A stretch of 64,000 bases of DNA from Clostridiales bacterium (GCA_015055965.1 SVHG01000004.1:1-64000), one strand, 5' to 3'. Shown: positions 54,136 through 63,234, numbered from the stretch's first letter. A program made the numbers and translations. The notes: generated by a model not told the origin, from the letters alone.

Positions 54136-56613
54136 TTATTGTTCGTAAGGGGTAAATACCATATTTGTAAAGGTAGTTCCCGTAGTGTAAGTGTTAAATC
54201 CAACGCCTACGCATTGAGCGTCGCCGTCAAATAAACCAAGATCTTCTTCTGCAGTACAAGTGTAAATACATTCGCCGTCTACGTAAATCTTAATATAGTC
54301 AGGCATAATCTCTATTGCAAGATTCATAGTTAAGCTATCAGTTTCCCCTGCGTGGAATGCTACGTTTCTTGCGTAATATTCGCCAAGCGCTCCTTCCGTA
54401 TCTGCGGTGTATTTAGCAACTTGGATATTCTTTTCACTTCCGTCAGGTCTACCCTGATAAACACCGTTGTTTATAGTTGTTAAGGTGAAGTTAACGTTAC
54501 CTGAAACACTGTGGTGTAAATAATAACATTTGATTTCGCCGTTACTGTACTTAACCAAACCGTCACTGCTGGGAACGTATGCGTTCATATATAAGCCTAC
54601 TCTTGAATTATTTCGTTCGGTTACCGTTACGTCTACCGACCACTTACCGTATCTACCGGTAATGCCGTCTACCGTAATAGCTGCGCGAAGCTCGTTTGAG
54701 GTATAGCTCTTTCCGTCTGCGCTAATAGTATAACCGTTTTTAGTGGTTTCACTGGGCTGTACTTCAACCGCGCTCATAGGCGTAAAGGTGTAATTAGCAA
54801 ACTTAGTGCCTGCGGTTGCGGTGGTAAAGCCAACGCCTACGCATTGAGCGTTGCCGTCGAACAAGCCAAGGCCTGAAGCGTTGGTATATTCAATTACGCA
54901 TTCGCCGTCCACGTAAACCTTAATATAAGTGTTAAGCACTTCTACTGCAAGATTAAAGGTCAAGCTTTCAGTTGTTCCCGCAATAAATTGCGCGTTTCTT
55001 GCGTAATAATTAGCAAGAGCGCCCGCCGTGCTTGCGGTGTAATTTTTAACCTGTAAATTTGCCTTAGTTCCGTCCGGTCTTGCTTGGTAAACACCGCCCG
55101 CAATAGTGGTTAAGGTAAAGTTTGCGTTCGCCTTTACGTTGTGGTGCACGTAATAACCGCTAATTGCGCTATTTCCGTAAAGAATTGATCCGCTTGACTG
55201 GGGTACTGTTGCATTTATTAGTAGACCTAATCTATTATTAGTTCTATCGTTTACCGTAATATCAACCGACCATTTACCGTATCTTCCGCCCATATTGGGA
55301 ACTGTTACCGTAGCGTTTGCAACCGCTGCTTCGTAAGTTCCGTCGGGATATACGTTATAACCGTTTGCCGTGCTTACCTCTTGAAGCTTAGCGTATACCG
55401 TTAGATCTTCGGTAACGGAATAGGTTGAATCTATTTTTTGGGTTAACCCTTCGTCTGCAAACCAACCCATAAAGCCATAACCTTCTACGCTTACGTTGGG
55501 AAGGTAAACCCCTTCGCCCTCCGTAGCAAGTCTTTGCGTTATAATCTCGTCGGTAAGAGTATTAACGTAAGTAACCGTATGAGTTGAAGCAGATTGAGCG
55601 CTGGGTGTAAATCTAATATTTCTTGCGCCGTTTCCTGCGGTATTCGTTCTAATGCCAACGTGATCGCCAACGACGGTGTTTAACCAATCGCCGGTGTAAG
55701 TGTAAAGCTCTTCGCCGTCGATATATAATTTGATATATTCAGCAGTAAAATCAACTGAAAAATCAACCGTTAAAGTACCGCCAAAGGTTCTCCATTCACT
55801 CCACTTCGTTTGCCAAGATTCAGGTGATGCAGTTAAGCTTACCGTCTTTGCAACCAAGTAATCATTCTTAACCTTTGCAAGCTGGAATCCACCGTTAGTT
55901 GCGTTTAGGTGCATATACCAGTACTCACAGTTGGTATCGTAAAGATAATCAATCTCTTCGTACGCTAAATTCCAAATAATACCAATACCACTAGTAGTTG
56001 CAACGTTAATATCTAAGGTAACGCTTAAGCTTCCGTAATGACCTTTTGGCGCATTTTTTGCAGGACGTATACCTGATTTTATGGACGTATAGCTATCATT
56101 TTCCGCATTATAGCCCCAACCGAAAAGCTGTGGCATATCGTAACCAGCATAAAATGCCATAGAGTGATTTGGCATAATAAAATCTTCAGTTACGGCGTTT
56201 TCTAGCCATTCGTCGTACCAGCATTCAAAGGGTAATTCTTCCCCTTCAAACATTATTCCGCTGGGAATTGGCCAAGCAGAAACGTCTACCGTTTCACCCG
56301 CTTCATATTCTACTACGGTGTATTCGTCGTAAGCATGGTAAAGTCTTATGGCGTGACTTTGCGGTTGGTTATCTTCGGAGCTAGAAGAATCCTCGCTTGA
56401 AGAATCAAAGATGCTTGACGAATCTTCCGTTGAAGAGCTTTCGTTTGAGCTTTGTGTTGAAGAGTCCGATAATACTTCACTTGAAGAGCTCTCACTTGAA
56501 ACATTCTCGCTTGAAGATTCACCAGAAGAATTTACGCCCGATACCGTTTGACATGCAACGACTGATAGCATGGCGCAAACAATTAAAAATAACATTAAAA
56601 ATTTGCGTTTCAT
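54136..56613 (-). CDS. Large surface lipoprotein with three LamG-like modules and an InlB repeat
   Basis: An 825-residue lipoprotein: lipobox VVAC (Cys21), then a Ser/Glu-rich stalk (residues 25-90). A first LamG-like module covers about 160-345, an InlB-type repeat about 350-410 (TVTYVNTLTDEIITQRLATEGEG, LPNVSVEGYGFMGWFADEG), and two closely similar LamG-like modules lie at about 415-620 and 630-825 (both with GRYGKWSVD, YYARN and CVGVGF). The last two are an internal duplication of about 200 residues. First gene of the operon with the phosphoesterase and the smaller lipoprotein; promoter at 56648-56676. Confidence 0.87.
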   Translation of the reverse strand: MKRKFLMLFLIVCAMLSVVACQTVSGVNSSGESSSENVSSESSSSEVLSDSSTQSSNESSSTEDSSSIFDSSSEDSSSSEDNQPQSHAIRLYHAYDEYTVVEYEAGETVDVSAWPIPSGIMFEGEELPFECWYDEWLENAVTEDFIMPNHSMAFYAGYDMPQLFGWGYNAENDSYTSIKSGIRPAKNAPKGHYGSLSVTLDINVATTSGIGIIWNLAYEEIDYLYDTNCEYWYMHLNATNGGFQLAKVKNDYLVAKTVSLTASPESWQTKWSEWRTFGGTLTVDFSVDFTAEYIKLYIDGEELYTYTGDWLNTVVGDHVGIRTNTAGNGARNIRFTPSAQSASTHTVTYVNTLTDEIITQRLATEGEGVYLPNVSVEGYGFMGWFADEGLTQKIDSTYSVTEDLTVYAKLQEVSTANGYNVYPDGTYEAAVANATVTVPNMGGRYGKWSVDITVNDRTNNRLGLLINATVPQSSGSILYGNSAISGYYVHHNVKANANFTLTTIAGGVYQARPDGTKANLQVKNYTASTAGALANYYARNAQFIAGTTESLTFNLAVEVLNTYIKVYVDGECVIEYTNASGLGLFDGNAQCVGVGFTTATAGTKFANYTFTPMSAVEVQPSETTKNGYTISADGKSYTSNELRAAITVDGITGRYGKWSVDVTVTERNNSRVGLYMNAYVPSSDGLVKYSNGEIKCYYLHHSVSGNVNFTLTTINNGVYQGRPDGSEKNIQVAKYTADTEGALGEYYARNVAFHAGETDSLTMNLAIEIMPDYIKIYVDGECIYTCTAEEDLGLFDGDAQCVGVGFNTYTTGTTFTNMVFTPYEQ

Positions 56614-56647
56614 TAAAAATTCCTCCTATTATAACTAACGCAATTTT

Positions 56648-56676
56648 ATTATAGCATTATATAATATAATTTTCAA
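56648..56676 (-). promoter_or_regulatory. Promoter of the surface-lipoprotein operon
   Basis: TTGAAA (56671-56676) and TATAAT (56648-56653), 17-base spacer, minus strand. It is divergent from the regulator promoter 60 bases away; an inverted repeat CAACA-AA-TGTTG (56716-56727) lies between the two. Confidence 0.8.
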
Positions 56677-56735
56677 CTTAAATATTGTATTTTTTAAATT
56701 ACATCTTTCAAATTCCAACAAATGTTGTAATTCAC

Positions 56736-56764
56736 TTGCCTTAAAACTCTTTTATTAGTATAAT
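56736..56764 (+). promoter_or_regulatory. Promoter of the winged-helix regulator gene
   Basis: TTGCCT (56736-56741) and TATAAT (56759-56764), 17-base spacer; GAGGTG precedes the ATG at 56794. Confidence 0.75.
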
Positions 56765-56793
56765 AAAAGTGCAAAAAATACCGAGGTGTAATT

Positions 56794-57813
56794 ATGGATA
56801 AGCATATTAAGCATGAAGACAATTCAAGGTTAAAAGCGTTAAATTTATACGATAACGAGGAAGAAATAGCAAAAATTTCCTCCGCGCTATCCGTAAAAAC
56901 AAGAAGAGATATTATTAAGCTTGTAAACACTTCCGGGATTACTATTAGCGAAATTGCTTGGAAGTTAAATATTCCCGTTTCTACCGCTTCATTTCACGTT
57001 AAAACGCTAATTGATGCAGGACTTTTAATTTATTCTAACACAAATAAGAAGGTGGGAAACGAAAAAAGAGTATTTTTAGGCAACTATCTATTTACTCTTT
57101 TCACAGGAAACGCACGCGCCCAAGCTACCATTAAGGAAGAAACTAAAACGATTAATATTCCCATTGGCAGCTATACGGACTACCAAATTGAACCAACCTG
57201 CGGTATTGCAACCGAAAAGGGGCATCTTTTTATATCTGATACCCCTTGCATATTCTCTTCCCCAAACCGCTTTGAGGCCGGCTTAATTTGGCTTAAGCAG
57301 GGCTTTTTAGAATATTCCATTCCCCTGCTTGATTTTAATTACGCTCAAGATACCGGTGTGAGCTACAGCGATAAAAAGTCTATTATTTCACTTTCGTTCA
57401 GCTTTGAAATTTGCTCTGAATGCGCTAATTATAATCACAATTTTAAAAGCGATATAACCTTTAGTATTAACGGAGTTGAGCTATGCACCTACCTTTCCCC
57501 CGGCGATTTTGGCGAAAGACGCGGTAAGCTTAACCCTGAGTGGTGGGTAGATAATAATACCCAATACGGAATTTTACTAAATTTGGACGTTCGCTTTGAC
57601 GGCACGTACCTTAACGAAAAGCGCGTTTCAGACGTTAGTATTGCAGATATAGGGCTGTTAAACAGCAATCTTTTAAAATTTAAAATAGAAGTAAAAAAGG
57701 ATGCAAAGCACGTTGGCGGTTTTAATCTGTTCGGCAAAGGCTTTGGCGATTACGATCAAGATATTTTACTTGCGGTAACCTATCAAAAATCAATAGCAAA
57801 AATAGATAAATAA
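56794..57813 (+). CDS. ArsR-type winged-helix regulator with large C-terminal domain
   Basis: A 339-residue protein. Residues about 20-95 are an ArsR-like helix-turn-helix (SALSVKTRRDIIKLVNTSGITISEIAWKLNIPVSTASFHVKTLIDAGLLIY). Residues 110-335 form a beta-rich domain with no family that I recognise; it has ICSECANYNHNF and FSINGVELCTYLSPGDFGERRGKLNPEWW. Related regulators in Clostridia pair with sugar-utilisation genes. It is divergent from the surface-lipoprotein operon and may control it. A 40-base spacer leads to a shared terminator. Confidence 0.78.
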   Translation: MDKHIKHEDNSRLKALNLYDNEEEIAKISSALSVKTRRDIIKLVNTSGITISEIAWKLNIPVSTASFHVKTLIDAGLLIYSNTNKKVGNEKRVFLGNYLFTLFTGNARAQATIKEETKTINIPIGSYTDYQIEPTCGIATEKGHLFISDTPCIFSSPNRFEAGLIWLKQGFLEYSIPLLDFNYAQDTGVSYSDKKSIISLSFSFEICSECANYNHNFKSDITFSINGVELCTYLSPGDFGERRGKLNPEWWVDNNTQYGILLNLDVRFDGTYLNEKRVSDVSIADIGLLNSNLLKFKIEVKKDAKHVGGFNLFGKGFGDYDQDILLAVTYQKSIAKIDK

Positions 57814-57817
57814 AGTT

Positions 57818-57850
57818 AAAAAGCCCCTTTATAGGTTGATTAACACCTAT
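57818..57850 (+). repeat. Dispersed intergenic repeat, copy e
   Basis: AAAAAGCCCCTTTATAGGTT then GATTAACACCTAT, four bases after the regulator's stop codon. TATAGGT and ACCTAT can pair, giving a short hairpin. Confidence 0.65.
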
Positions 57851-57859
57851 TTGAGCATA

Positions 57860-57890
57860 AAAAAACGAGCGGTTTTCCCGCTCGTTTTTT
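57860..57890. terminator. Bidirectional terminator between convergent genes
   Basis: AAAAAACGAGCGG-TTTTC-CCGCTCGTTTTTT: a 13-bp perfect stem that serves both the plus-strand regulator and the minus-strand membrane-protein gene (stop at 57892). Confidence 0.95.
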
Positions 57891-57891
57891 A

Positions 57892-58827
57892 TTACATATA
57901 TTTAAGTAAATCCGCGTGTTTTCTCATTTGTCTTGGGGTTACTATTTCTTCAGCTGAAACATAATATCTTCTGCCTGAAAGCTGGTAATGATCAACGAAT
58001 CCAACCAATACTACGAAAAGGGAAGTTAAAGGAATGGAAATAATCAAGCCAACACCTAAGGTGAATACCGCTACGGAAACGTTTAAGTAGAATGAAAGCA
58101 TAATTACGAAAGCGTAATTACCTACCATGTGAATAAAGCCTTCTCTTTTCTTAAAGCAAGACCTAAACGCTTTACCCATAGACATTTTATCTGTAACAAC
58201 GAAGGGAAGAAATCTTGTAAGAATAGTGAACTTACAGCTAAGCGCAAGAACTATGAACATAATTCCTAAAACGATAGCGAATATAGAAATTAATCTTAAG
58301 CCGTAAACGGCAATTAAAATTCCAAGCGTTAGTACGATACCGTCAAATAACATAACCACGGGAACGATAATAATAGAATAAAGTAAAGCCTTACCGAAGT
58401 TTGCAATTAAAATAGCTACCATACTGTACTTGGTTAGCGCAGACATATAGGCGTTGGTTAAAACGCCGATTGCGTAATTACCCATTCTTTCTATTACGTT
58501 AAGCAGGAATAGGAAGAATCCAATTTTTAACAGCGCAATAAATATTTCTAACACGTTCTTTTGAAGCATTGCGATAACTGCATCAAAGGCGGTGGGTAAT
58601 AGCTCCGTGTTAAAGCCCTCCCCTTTAATAAAACCGCTAAAGGTGGTTAATATTGCAGACCAGAAGTCAAGAACCTCTTGCGTGTGCAATAAATGACCTA
58701 TATCGTTTGCTATAATAAAATATGATATTAAAGAAATAACCGAACCGGTTATTAGCTTAAACATCATTGATTTATAAATAACCGAAGAATTACCTATTAA
58801 TATTTTAAAGGCATTTTTAATACGCAT
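57892..58827 (-). CDS. Multi-pass membrane protein of unknown function
   Basis: A 311-residue protein with about six or seven hydrophobic helices (about 22-42, 85-112, 130-175, 178-205, 232-275). No enzymatic motif is visible. The layout (N-terminal amphipathic start, GNYAIGVLTNAYMSAL, LTRFLPFVVTDKMSMGKAFRSCFKKREG) resembles DUF975-like membrane proteins with a helix-loop between transmembrane pairs, but I would not assign it. It is expressed alone, ending at the bidirectional terminator. Confidence 0.75.
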   Translation of the reverse strand: MRIKNAFKILIGNSSVIYKSMMFKLITGSVISLISYFIIANDIGHLLHTQEVLDFWSAILTTFSGFIKGEGFNTELLPTAFDAVIAMLQKNVLEIFIALLKIGFFLFLLNVIERMGNYAIGVLTNAYMSALTKYSMVAILIANFGKALLYSIIIVPVVMLFDGIVLTLGILIAVYGLRLISIFAIVLGIMFIVLALSCKFTILTRFLPFVVTDKMSMGKAFRSCFKKREGFIHMVGNYAFVIMLSFYLNVSVAVFTLGVGLIISIPLTSLFVVLVGFVDHYQLSGRRYYVSAEEIVTPRQMRKHADLLKYM

Positions 58828-58967
58828 AACGTACCTCTTATATTAAATGATGGTATAGTTATTTTACTATATATAAACTTTTATGTCAACTTATTTTTTG
58901 CTTTTTATTAACCTTTATTCTTTTTTTAAGATATAAAAAAAGGGCTTTTCTATTTAATAAAAACAGT

Positions 58968-59004
58968 AAAAAGCCCCGCTATAGGTCGATTATCTGCCAT
59001 TTTA
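58968..59004 (+). repeat. Dispersed intergenic repeat, copy f
   Basis: AAAAAGCCCCGCTATAGGTC then GATTATCTGCCATTTTAAC. Very close to copy e over the first 20 bases. Confidence 0.7.
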
Positions 59005-59006
59005 AC

Positions 59007-59034
59007 AAAAAAAGAGCCTGCTAAAAGCAAGCTC
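59007..59034 (-). terminator. Terminator of the methyltransferase-yebC genes
   Basis: On the minus strand GAGCTTGCT pairs with AGCAGGCTC (nine bp, one G-U) around TTT, followed by seven Ts; 20 bases after the yebC stop. Confidence 0.9.
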
Positions 59035-59053
59035 ATTTTTCCTTTTTTACCAA

Positions 59054-59794
59054 TTAGTCTTCATCCTCTTCTTCAGGAAGATCAACGTTGTGGTAAACGT
59101 CTTGAACGTCGTCGTTATCTTCAAACGCGTCTAACATCTTATTAAATTTAACAAGCTGTTCTTCACTTAAAGTAATCTTATCGTTGGGAAGCATTTGAAT
59201 TGCGGCTTCAATAAAGGTGTAACCTCTATCTTCAAAATACTTTCTTACGCCTGAGAATGCAGCGGGAGAGGTTTTGATTTCATAAACGTCATCTTCGGTA
59301 ACAACGTCATCTGCACCGCTATCTAAAGCAAGCTCCATAACGGTATCTTCATCTAAATCAACAGTTCTTTCAATAACTAAAAGACCGCAGTTTTCAAACA
59401 TAAATGAAACTGAACCGCTAGTACCAAGTGAACCGCCGAACTTATCAAAGATATGTCTTACTTCGCCAACCGTTCTATTCTTATTTTCGGTAAGAGTGCT
59501 AACGATTACTGCACTACCGCCAATACCGTAGCCTTCGTAAACTAGGTTTTCGTAGTTAACGTTACCAAGCTCGCCGGTTGCCTTTAAAATACTTCTTTTA
59601 ATATTATCGTTAGGCATATTAGCTGCTTTAGCCTTTGCAATAACGTCGGCAAGCTTAGAGTTAGTGTTGGGGTCTGCGCCTGCTTTTGCAGCAACGGCAA
59701 TTTCTCTACCAAGCTTGGTAAAGATTTTACCCTTTGCAGCATCCGTTTTAGCTTTTTTGTTCTTTATATTAGCCCATTTGCTATGTCCTGACAT
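59054..59794 (-). CDS. yebC: YebC/PmpR-family protein (translation/transcription factor)
   Basis: A 246-residue YebC: N-terminal MSGHSKWANIKNKKAKTDAAKGKIFTKLGREI (typical start), GGSLGTSGSVSFMF and the acidic tail DLPEEEDED. Family members act as DNA-binding regulators, and recent work shows some relieve ribosome stalling at proline runs. It follows the methyltransferase gene by two bases. Confidence 0.96.
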   Translation of the reverse strand: MSGHSKWANIKNKKAKTDAAKGKIFTKLGREIAVAAKAGADPNTNSKLADVIAKAKAANMPNDNIKRSILKATGELGNVNYENLVYEGYGIGGSAVIVSTLTENKNRTVGEVRHIFDKFGGSLGTSGSVSFMFENCGLLVIERTVDLDEDTVMELALDSGADDVVTEDDVYEIKTSPAAFSGVRKYFEDRGYTFIEAAIQMLPNDKITLSEEQLVKFNKMLDAFEDNDDVQDVYHNVDLPEEEDED

Positions 59795-59796
59795 AA

Positions 59797-60546
59797 TTAT
59801 CTCCTTTTGTTATTATATAAAAGTGTGTATAGCGTTACGCCCGTTGCAACGGATACGTTTAAGCTTTCCACCCCACTATTCATGGGGATAGCAATAGTTT
59901 TACTTGCGCTTTTTAAAAGGCTATCGCTTATACCGTTCCCCTCGTTACCAACGCAAAGGCAAAAGCTTTCTGAAGGGGTATAATCGAATAAATTTTCGCC
60001 ATCCATATCCGCGCATATTAGCGGCACTCCGTTTTTTTGAAGAAGAGATAACGCCTCGCCTTCGCTTACCTTGATTACGTTCACACGGTAAATACCGCTC
60101 ATAGAAGAACGAACTGCCTTTGGTGAATAAGGATCTGCACTATCAATTAGCAAAACGTCCTTTATTCCGCAAGCCGCAGCAAGTCTCATAATAGTACCAA
60201 CGTTACCGGGATCTTGAACCCTATCAAGCAGTAAACAGCGTGATAACGAAGCTATAGCCCCACTTTTAGGAATTTCTAAAACAGCTAACGAGCCTTGAGG
60301 GGTAACCTCGTCACTCATACATTTAAACACGGGCTCGCTAACTACGGTAACGGGGCAATCAAAGCCTTCAAAGGAAGAAGCGTTGTTTTCCGTTGCAAAG
60401 ATTTCTAAAATCTTTACGTTTGCATTTCTTGCATCCGCAATCATTTTAAAGCCTTCCACAACGTATTTTGAATTAAGCTCCCTACCCTTTTTTTGCTTTA
60501 AGGAAGCAACCGTTTTAACCGTTTGGTTTTGTTTAGAAGTTATCAT
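59797..60546 (-). CDS. SpoU/TrmH-family RNA 2'-O-methyltransferase
   Basis: A 249-residue enzyme: N-terminal substrate-binding region (KQKKGRELNSKYVVEGFKMI) and the SPOUT trefoil-knot domain with LLLDRVQDPGNVGTIMRLAAACG, LCVGNEGNGISD and IPMNSGVESLNVSVATGVTLY. These are the three SAM-site motifs of TrmH-type RNA ribose methyltransferases. Location after rplT suggests rRNA as target, as for other rplT-linked members, but tRNA is possible. Confidence 0.93.
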   Translation of the reverse strand: MITSKQNQTVKTVASLKQKKGRELNSKYVVEGFKMIADARNANVKILEIFATENNASSFEGFDCPVTVVSEPVFKCMSDEVTPQGSLAVLEIPKSGAIASLSRCLLLDRVQDPGNVGTIMRLAAACGIKDVLLIDSADPYSPKAVRSSMSGIYRVNVIKVSEGEALSLLQKNGVPLICADMDGENLFDYTPSESFCLCVGNEGNGISDSLLKSASKTIAIPMNSGVESLNVSVATGVTLYTLLYNNKRR

Positions 60547-60560
60547 ATACCGTAAAAATA

Positions 60561-60588
60561 GGCTGCCGACAAAATTTTGCAGACAGCC
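60561..60588 (-). terminator. Possible terminator after rplT
   Basis: GGCTGCCGACAAAA and TTTTGCAGACAGCC form an imperfect stem; on the minus strand it is followed by TATTTTTA. It would partly separate the ribosomal-protein genes from the methyltransferase gene. Confidence 0.55.
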
Positions 60589-60597
60589 CCTCTTTGA

Positions 60598-60951
60598 TTA
60601 GTTAAGTTTTGATTTAGCGGTTTCGCAAAGAGCAGCAAAGCCCTGAGCGTCGTTAACAGCCATATCTGCAAGAACTTTTCTATTCAAGGTAATACCTGCA
60701 AGGTTTAAACCGTGAATGAACTTGCTGTAAGATAAACCGTTAAGACGGCAAGCTGCATTGATTCTTGCAATCCAAAGCTTTCTGAAATCTCTCTTTTTAG
60801 CCTTTCTGCCAACGTAAGCATAAGCAAGTGATTTCATAACCGCTTGACGAGCGATTCTGTATAATTTACTCTTTGAGCCAAAGTAACCCTTAGCGAGTTT
60901 TAATATTTTTCTACGTTTCTTAACTGCATTAACGCCTCTTTTAATACGCAT
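60598..60951 (-). CDS. rplT: 50S ribosomal protein L20
   Basis: A 117-residue L20 ([57 protein letters not shown]). Last of infC-rpmI-rplT. In Bacillota L20 feeds back on the infC leader to cause termination, matching the leader seen at 61745-61880. Confidence 0.98.
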   Translation of the reverse strand: MRIKRGVNAVKKRRKILKLAKGYFGSKSKLYRIARQAVMKSLAYAYVGRKAKKRDFRKLWIARINAACRLNGLSYSKFIHGLNLAGITLNRKVLADMAVNDAQGFAALCETAKSKLN

Positions 60952-60971
60952 AACCGTAACCTCCCTTTAAA

Positions 60972-61166
60972 TTAAGCTTGAATAAGAGTTTTAACCATTT
61001 TTTCCTGCGTACGAGAAACGTAGGTGGTGGTTCTTAATCTTCTCTTTCTCTTGGTGTCTTTCTTGCTGAGGATGTGACTCTTGTTTTGGTGTCCTCTTTT
61101 AACTTTTCCGCTAGCGGTTACAGAAAAACGCTTCTTTGCGCCGCTATGAGTTTTCATTTTAGGCAT
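60972..61166 (-). CDS. rpmI: 50S ribosomal protein L35
   Basis: A 64-residue L35 starting [14 protein letters not shown]. The ATG at 61166 has AGGAGG upstream; an earlier in-frame ATG at 61226 lies inside infC and would add 20 unrelated residues. Basic, rRNA-binding; 20 bases before rplT. Confidence 0.97.
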   Translation of the reverse strand: MPKMKTHSGAKKRFSVTASGKVKRGHQNKSHILSKKDTKRKRRLRTTTYVSRTQEKMVKTLIQA

Positions 61167-61200
61167 AATATTTATTCCTCCGTTTTTATTTCTTATTTTA

Positions 61201-61722
61201 TTAACCCTTATTTGAAGCCGGCGCAACGATCATTATGATATTGCGGTTTTCGGTAAGGGGTTTTTTCTCTACTACTGCGGCAGAGCCAAGCATTTCTGCA
61301 AACTTCTGCATTACTGCAACACCGAGGTCTGCGTGAGCGTTCTGTCTTCCGCGCATTCTGATAGAAACCTTAACCTTGTTTCCATCTGCTAAAAACTTTA
61401 ACGTTTGCTTTGCTTTTACGTTAAGGTCGCCAACGTCAATAGTCATAGAAAGCCAAATTTCTTTAACTTCAACAATCTTTTGGTTTTTCTTTGCTTCCTT
61501 TTGACGCTTTAAAAGTTCAAATTTGAATTTACCGTAATCTAAAATCTTACATACGGGTGGAACTGCGTTGGGTGAAATCTTAACAAGGTCAAGCCCAGCT
61601 TGATCTGCAATCTCTAACGCTTGACGAGAGCTCATAACACCAAGCATCTCCCCATCTTCGCCAATAAGTCTTACCTCGCGATCCCTAATTTCTTCGTTGA
61701 TTTGATGTTGATTTTTAATAAT
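61201..61722 (-). CDS. infC: Translation initiation factor IF-3, with an AUU start codon
   Basis: IF-3 with both domains: [21 protein letters not shown] at the N-terminus, [20 protein letters not shown] in the C-terminal domain. The first ATG in frame (61647) would remove the conserved [10 protein letters not shown] segment. Upstream the frame is open back to three consecutive ATT codons (61725, 61722, 61719) behind AAGGGAAGG. The middle one is six bases from the AGG and gives 173 residues, the normal length. AUU is the known autoregulatory start of infC, where IF-3 rejects its own initiation. Confidence 0.92.
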   Translation of the reverse strand: MIKNQHQINEEIRDREVRLIGEDGEMLGVMSSRQALEIADQAGLDLVKISPNAVPPVCKILDYGKFKFELLKRQKEAKKNQKIVEVKEIWLSMTIDVGDLNVKAKQTLKFLADGNKVKVSIRMRGRQNAHADLGVAVMQKFAEMLGSAAVVEKKPLTENRNIIMIVAPASNKG

Positions 61723-61744
61723 AATGTACCTTCCCTTATTATAT

Positions 61745-61880
61745 TAAAAAAATATCGGGCTACTAAGCATAGTAACCCGAGAATACACAATAAGCCTTAG
61801 CCGTTAAGGATAAGAAAAATTATGAGCCGTTTCGACCATTGCCAAACGGCGAGAAGGGTTAACTTCTGCTTACCAGCCTT
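61745..61880 (-). ncRNA. infC/L20 leader with terminator
   Basis: From the start site at about 61877 the minus-strand RNA contains AGAAG...CTTCT and GCCGTTTGGC hairpin segments and ends in a strong stem, CGGGTTACTA with TAGTAGCCCG (61759-61782 region), followed by ATATTTTTTT just before the infC ribosome site. This is the architecture of the Bacillota L20-controlled attenuator. Confidence 0.82.
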
Positions 61881-61883
61881 AAT

Positions 61884-61912
61884 ATATTATCATAATGATA
61901 AAGCGTTGTCAA
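61884..61912 (-). promoter_or_regulatory. infC operon promoter
   Basis: TTGACA (61907-61912) and TAATAT (61884-61889) on the minus strand, 17-base spacer, about 160 bases before the infC start. Confidence 0.88.
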
Positions 61913-61989
61913 ACGTTTTTACACCGTTTACAACTAAATTTTAAAAAGATTTTTATTTAATTTAAATCCTTATTACGGTTAGCTTTTAA

Positions 61990-63234
61990 TTACGACTTTT
62001 TCGTTTTATTTTTTGAAAATATTAGCTTTACCGTTTTAATTAAGCTCTTGTTTTCTTTTGCAAGCTTTAAGCAAATTTTAGTGTCAGAACCGGCTTTACT
62101 CTTAAATTCAGCCTCTAAATACAATTTTTTAAGCTGTTCGGGAGTAATTTCCTTATCGTATTTATAAAAGCATCTTAAAAACACTCTTGAGGTAAATAGC
62201 TCCGTTTTGTAATGCTTAACAAACCTTCTTATGCCGCGAAAATCCTTATTTCTTTTGCCCTTTTTCCTTGCATGACTTAAGTGACGAATGCTCTCTTCAC
62301 AAGGGATATATTCCCCGTCTAAGGTTAAAGCTGTGGTAAAGTCAACCTCCGGCAAATGTCTTTTTCTTTGCGAATAAGAATAAATATCAATAACAAATCC
62401 TTCCTCACAAATATATAAGCCTGCTATACGCCAAGGCGAGCTTTTAGTTGCAAACTTTTTATCTATATGAATTCTTTTACCCGGCTTTGCGCCTTCTTTA
62501 AACTGTAAAAAGTAGGGCTCTCCGTAATATACCTTTCTGAATAATGAAGAAAAGAAATCCTCTATTTCATCAGTATATTTAAATGCAAACACAAAGGAAA
62601 CTATAAATAAAATTATAACTAAAATTAGCGCGGATATACCCCATACGTCCCACGTAAGCATTTGACCGGACATAAATAGGAGGGTTACGAAAATAGAAAG
62701 CGCTCTTGTAATTAACTGAATCCCGGCAAAGGTTAAAAAGCTAAAGGGTAATAATCCCGCAATTGCGCATAAAACGTCGTCAGGGAAAAGGGGGACTAAG
62801 AAAAGGAAGAAAATTAAAACGCCTTCTTTACCCTTTATTTTATACAACCAATCGTCTACCTTTTCCTTACTGCCAACTATCCAGTTAACGAACGGCCTAC
62901 CTATTAGCTTACCTAAAGCAAATGCCGTCATCGCCCCGCAAAACATTCCTATATAAGAATATAAAAAGCTTCCTGCAATACCAAATACGTAGTTACCTGC
63001 CAATATAGTTACTATTGCGGGAACGGGGATTAGCGTTACCTGTAAAAAGCTTATAAGAATAAAGGCCAAGGGGGCTTTTGCACCCTGACTTTCTACGATT
63101 TCCTGTATCTCTTCCTTGGTAATATCCTGTAATCCGATTTTCTTCATGACAAAATAGACTGCCAATACAAGCAATCCTATTACTGAAGCCGAAATTATTA
63201 ACTTAATAATAGAGTTTTTCTTTTCAGTAGTCAT
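61990..63234 (-). CDS. TVP38/TMEM64 (VTT/SNARE-associated) family membrane protein with extra C-terminal domain
   Basis: A 414-residue protein. Residues about 15-240 form the VTT-domain membrane part (ITKEEIQEIVESQGAKAPLAFILISFLQV, GNYVFGIAGSFLYSYIGMFCGAMTAFALGKLIGRPFVNWIVG, FPDDVLCAIAGLLPFSFLTFAGI). These are the DedA/TVP38-like segments thought to move lipids. Residues 245-414 are a soluble, basic domain not normal for the family. The ATG at 63234 follows AAGGTG; an in-frame Met at 63327 lies in the promoter region. A likely promoter is TTGACA (63374-63379)/TAATAT (63351-63356). Confidence 0.85.
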   Translation of the reverse strand: MTTEKKNSIIKLIISASVIGLLVLAVYFVMKKIGLQDITKEEIQEIVESQGAKAPLAFILISFLQVTLIPVPAIVTILAGNYVFGIAGSFLYSYIGMFCGAMTAFALGKLIGRPFVNWIVGSKEKVDDWLYKIKGKEGVLIFFLFLVPLFPDDVLCAIAGLLPFSFLTFAGIQLITRALSIFVTLLFMSGQMLTWDVWGISALILVIILFIVSFVFAFKYTDEIEDFFSSLFRKVYYGEPYFLQFKEGAKPGKRIHIDKKFATKSSPWRIAGLYICEEGFVIDIYSYSQRKRHLPEVDFTTALTLDGEYIPCEESIRHLSHARKKGKRNKDFRGIRRFVKHYKTELFTSRVFLRCFYKYDKEITPEQLKKLYLEAEFKSKAGSDTKICLKLAKENKSLIKTVKLIFSKNKTKKS

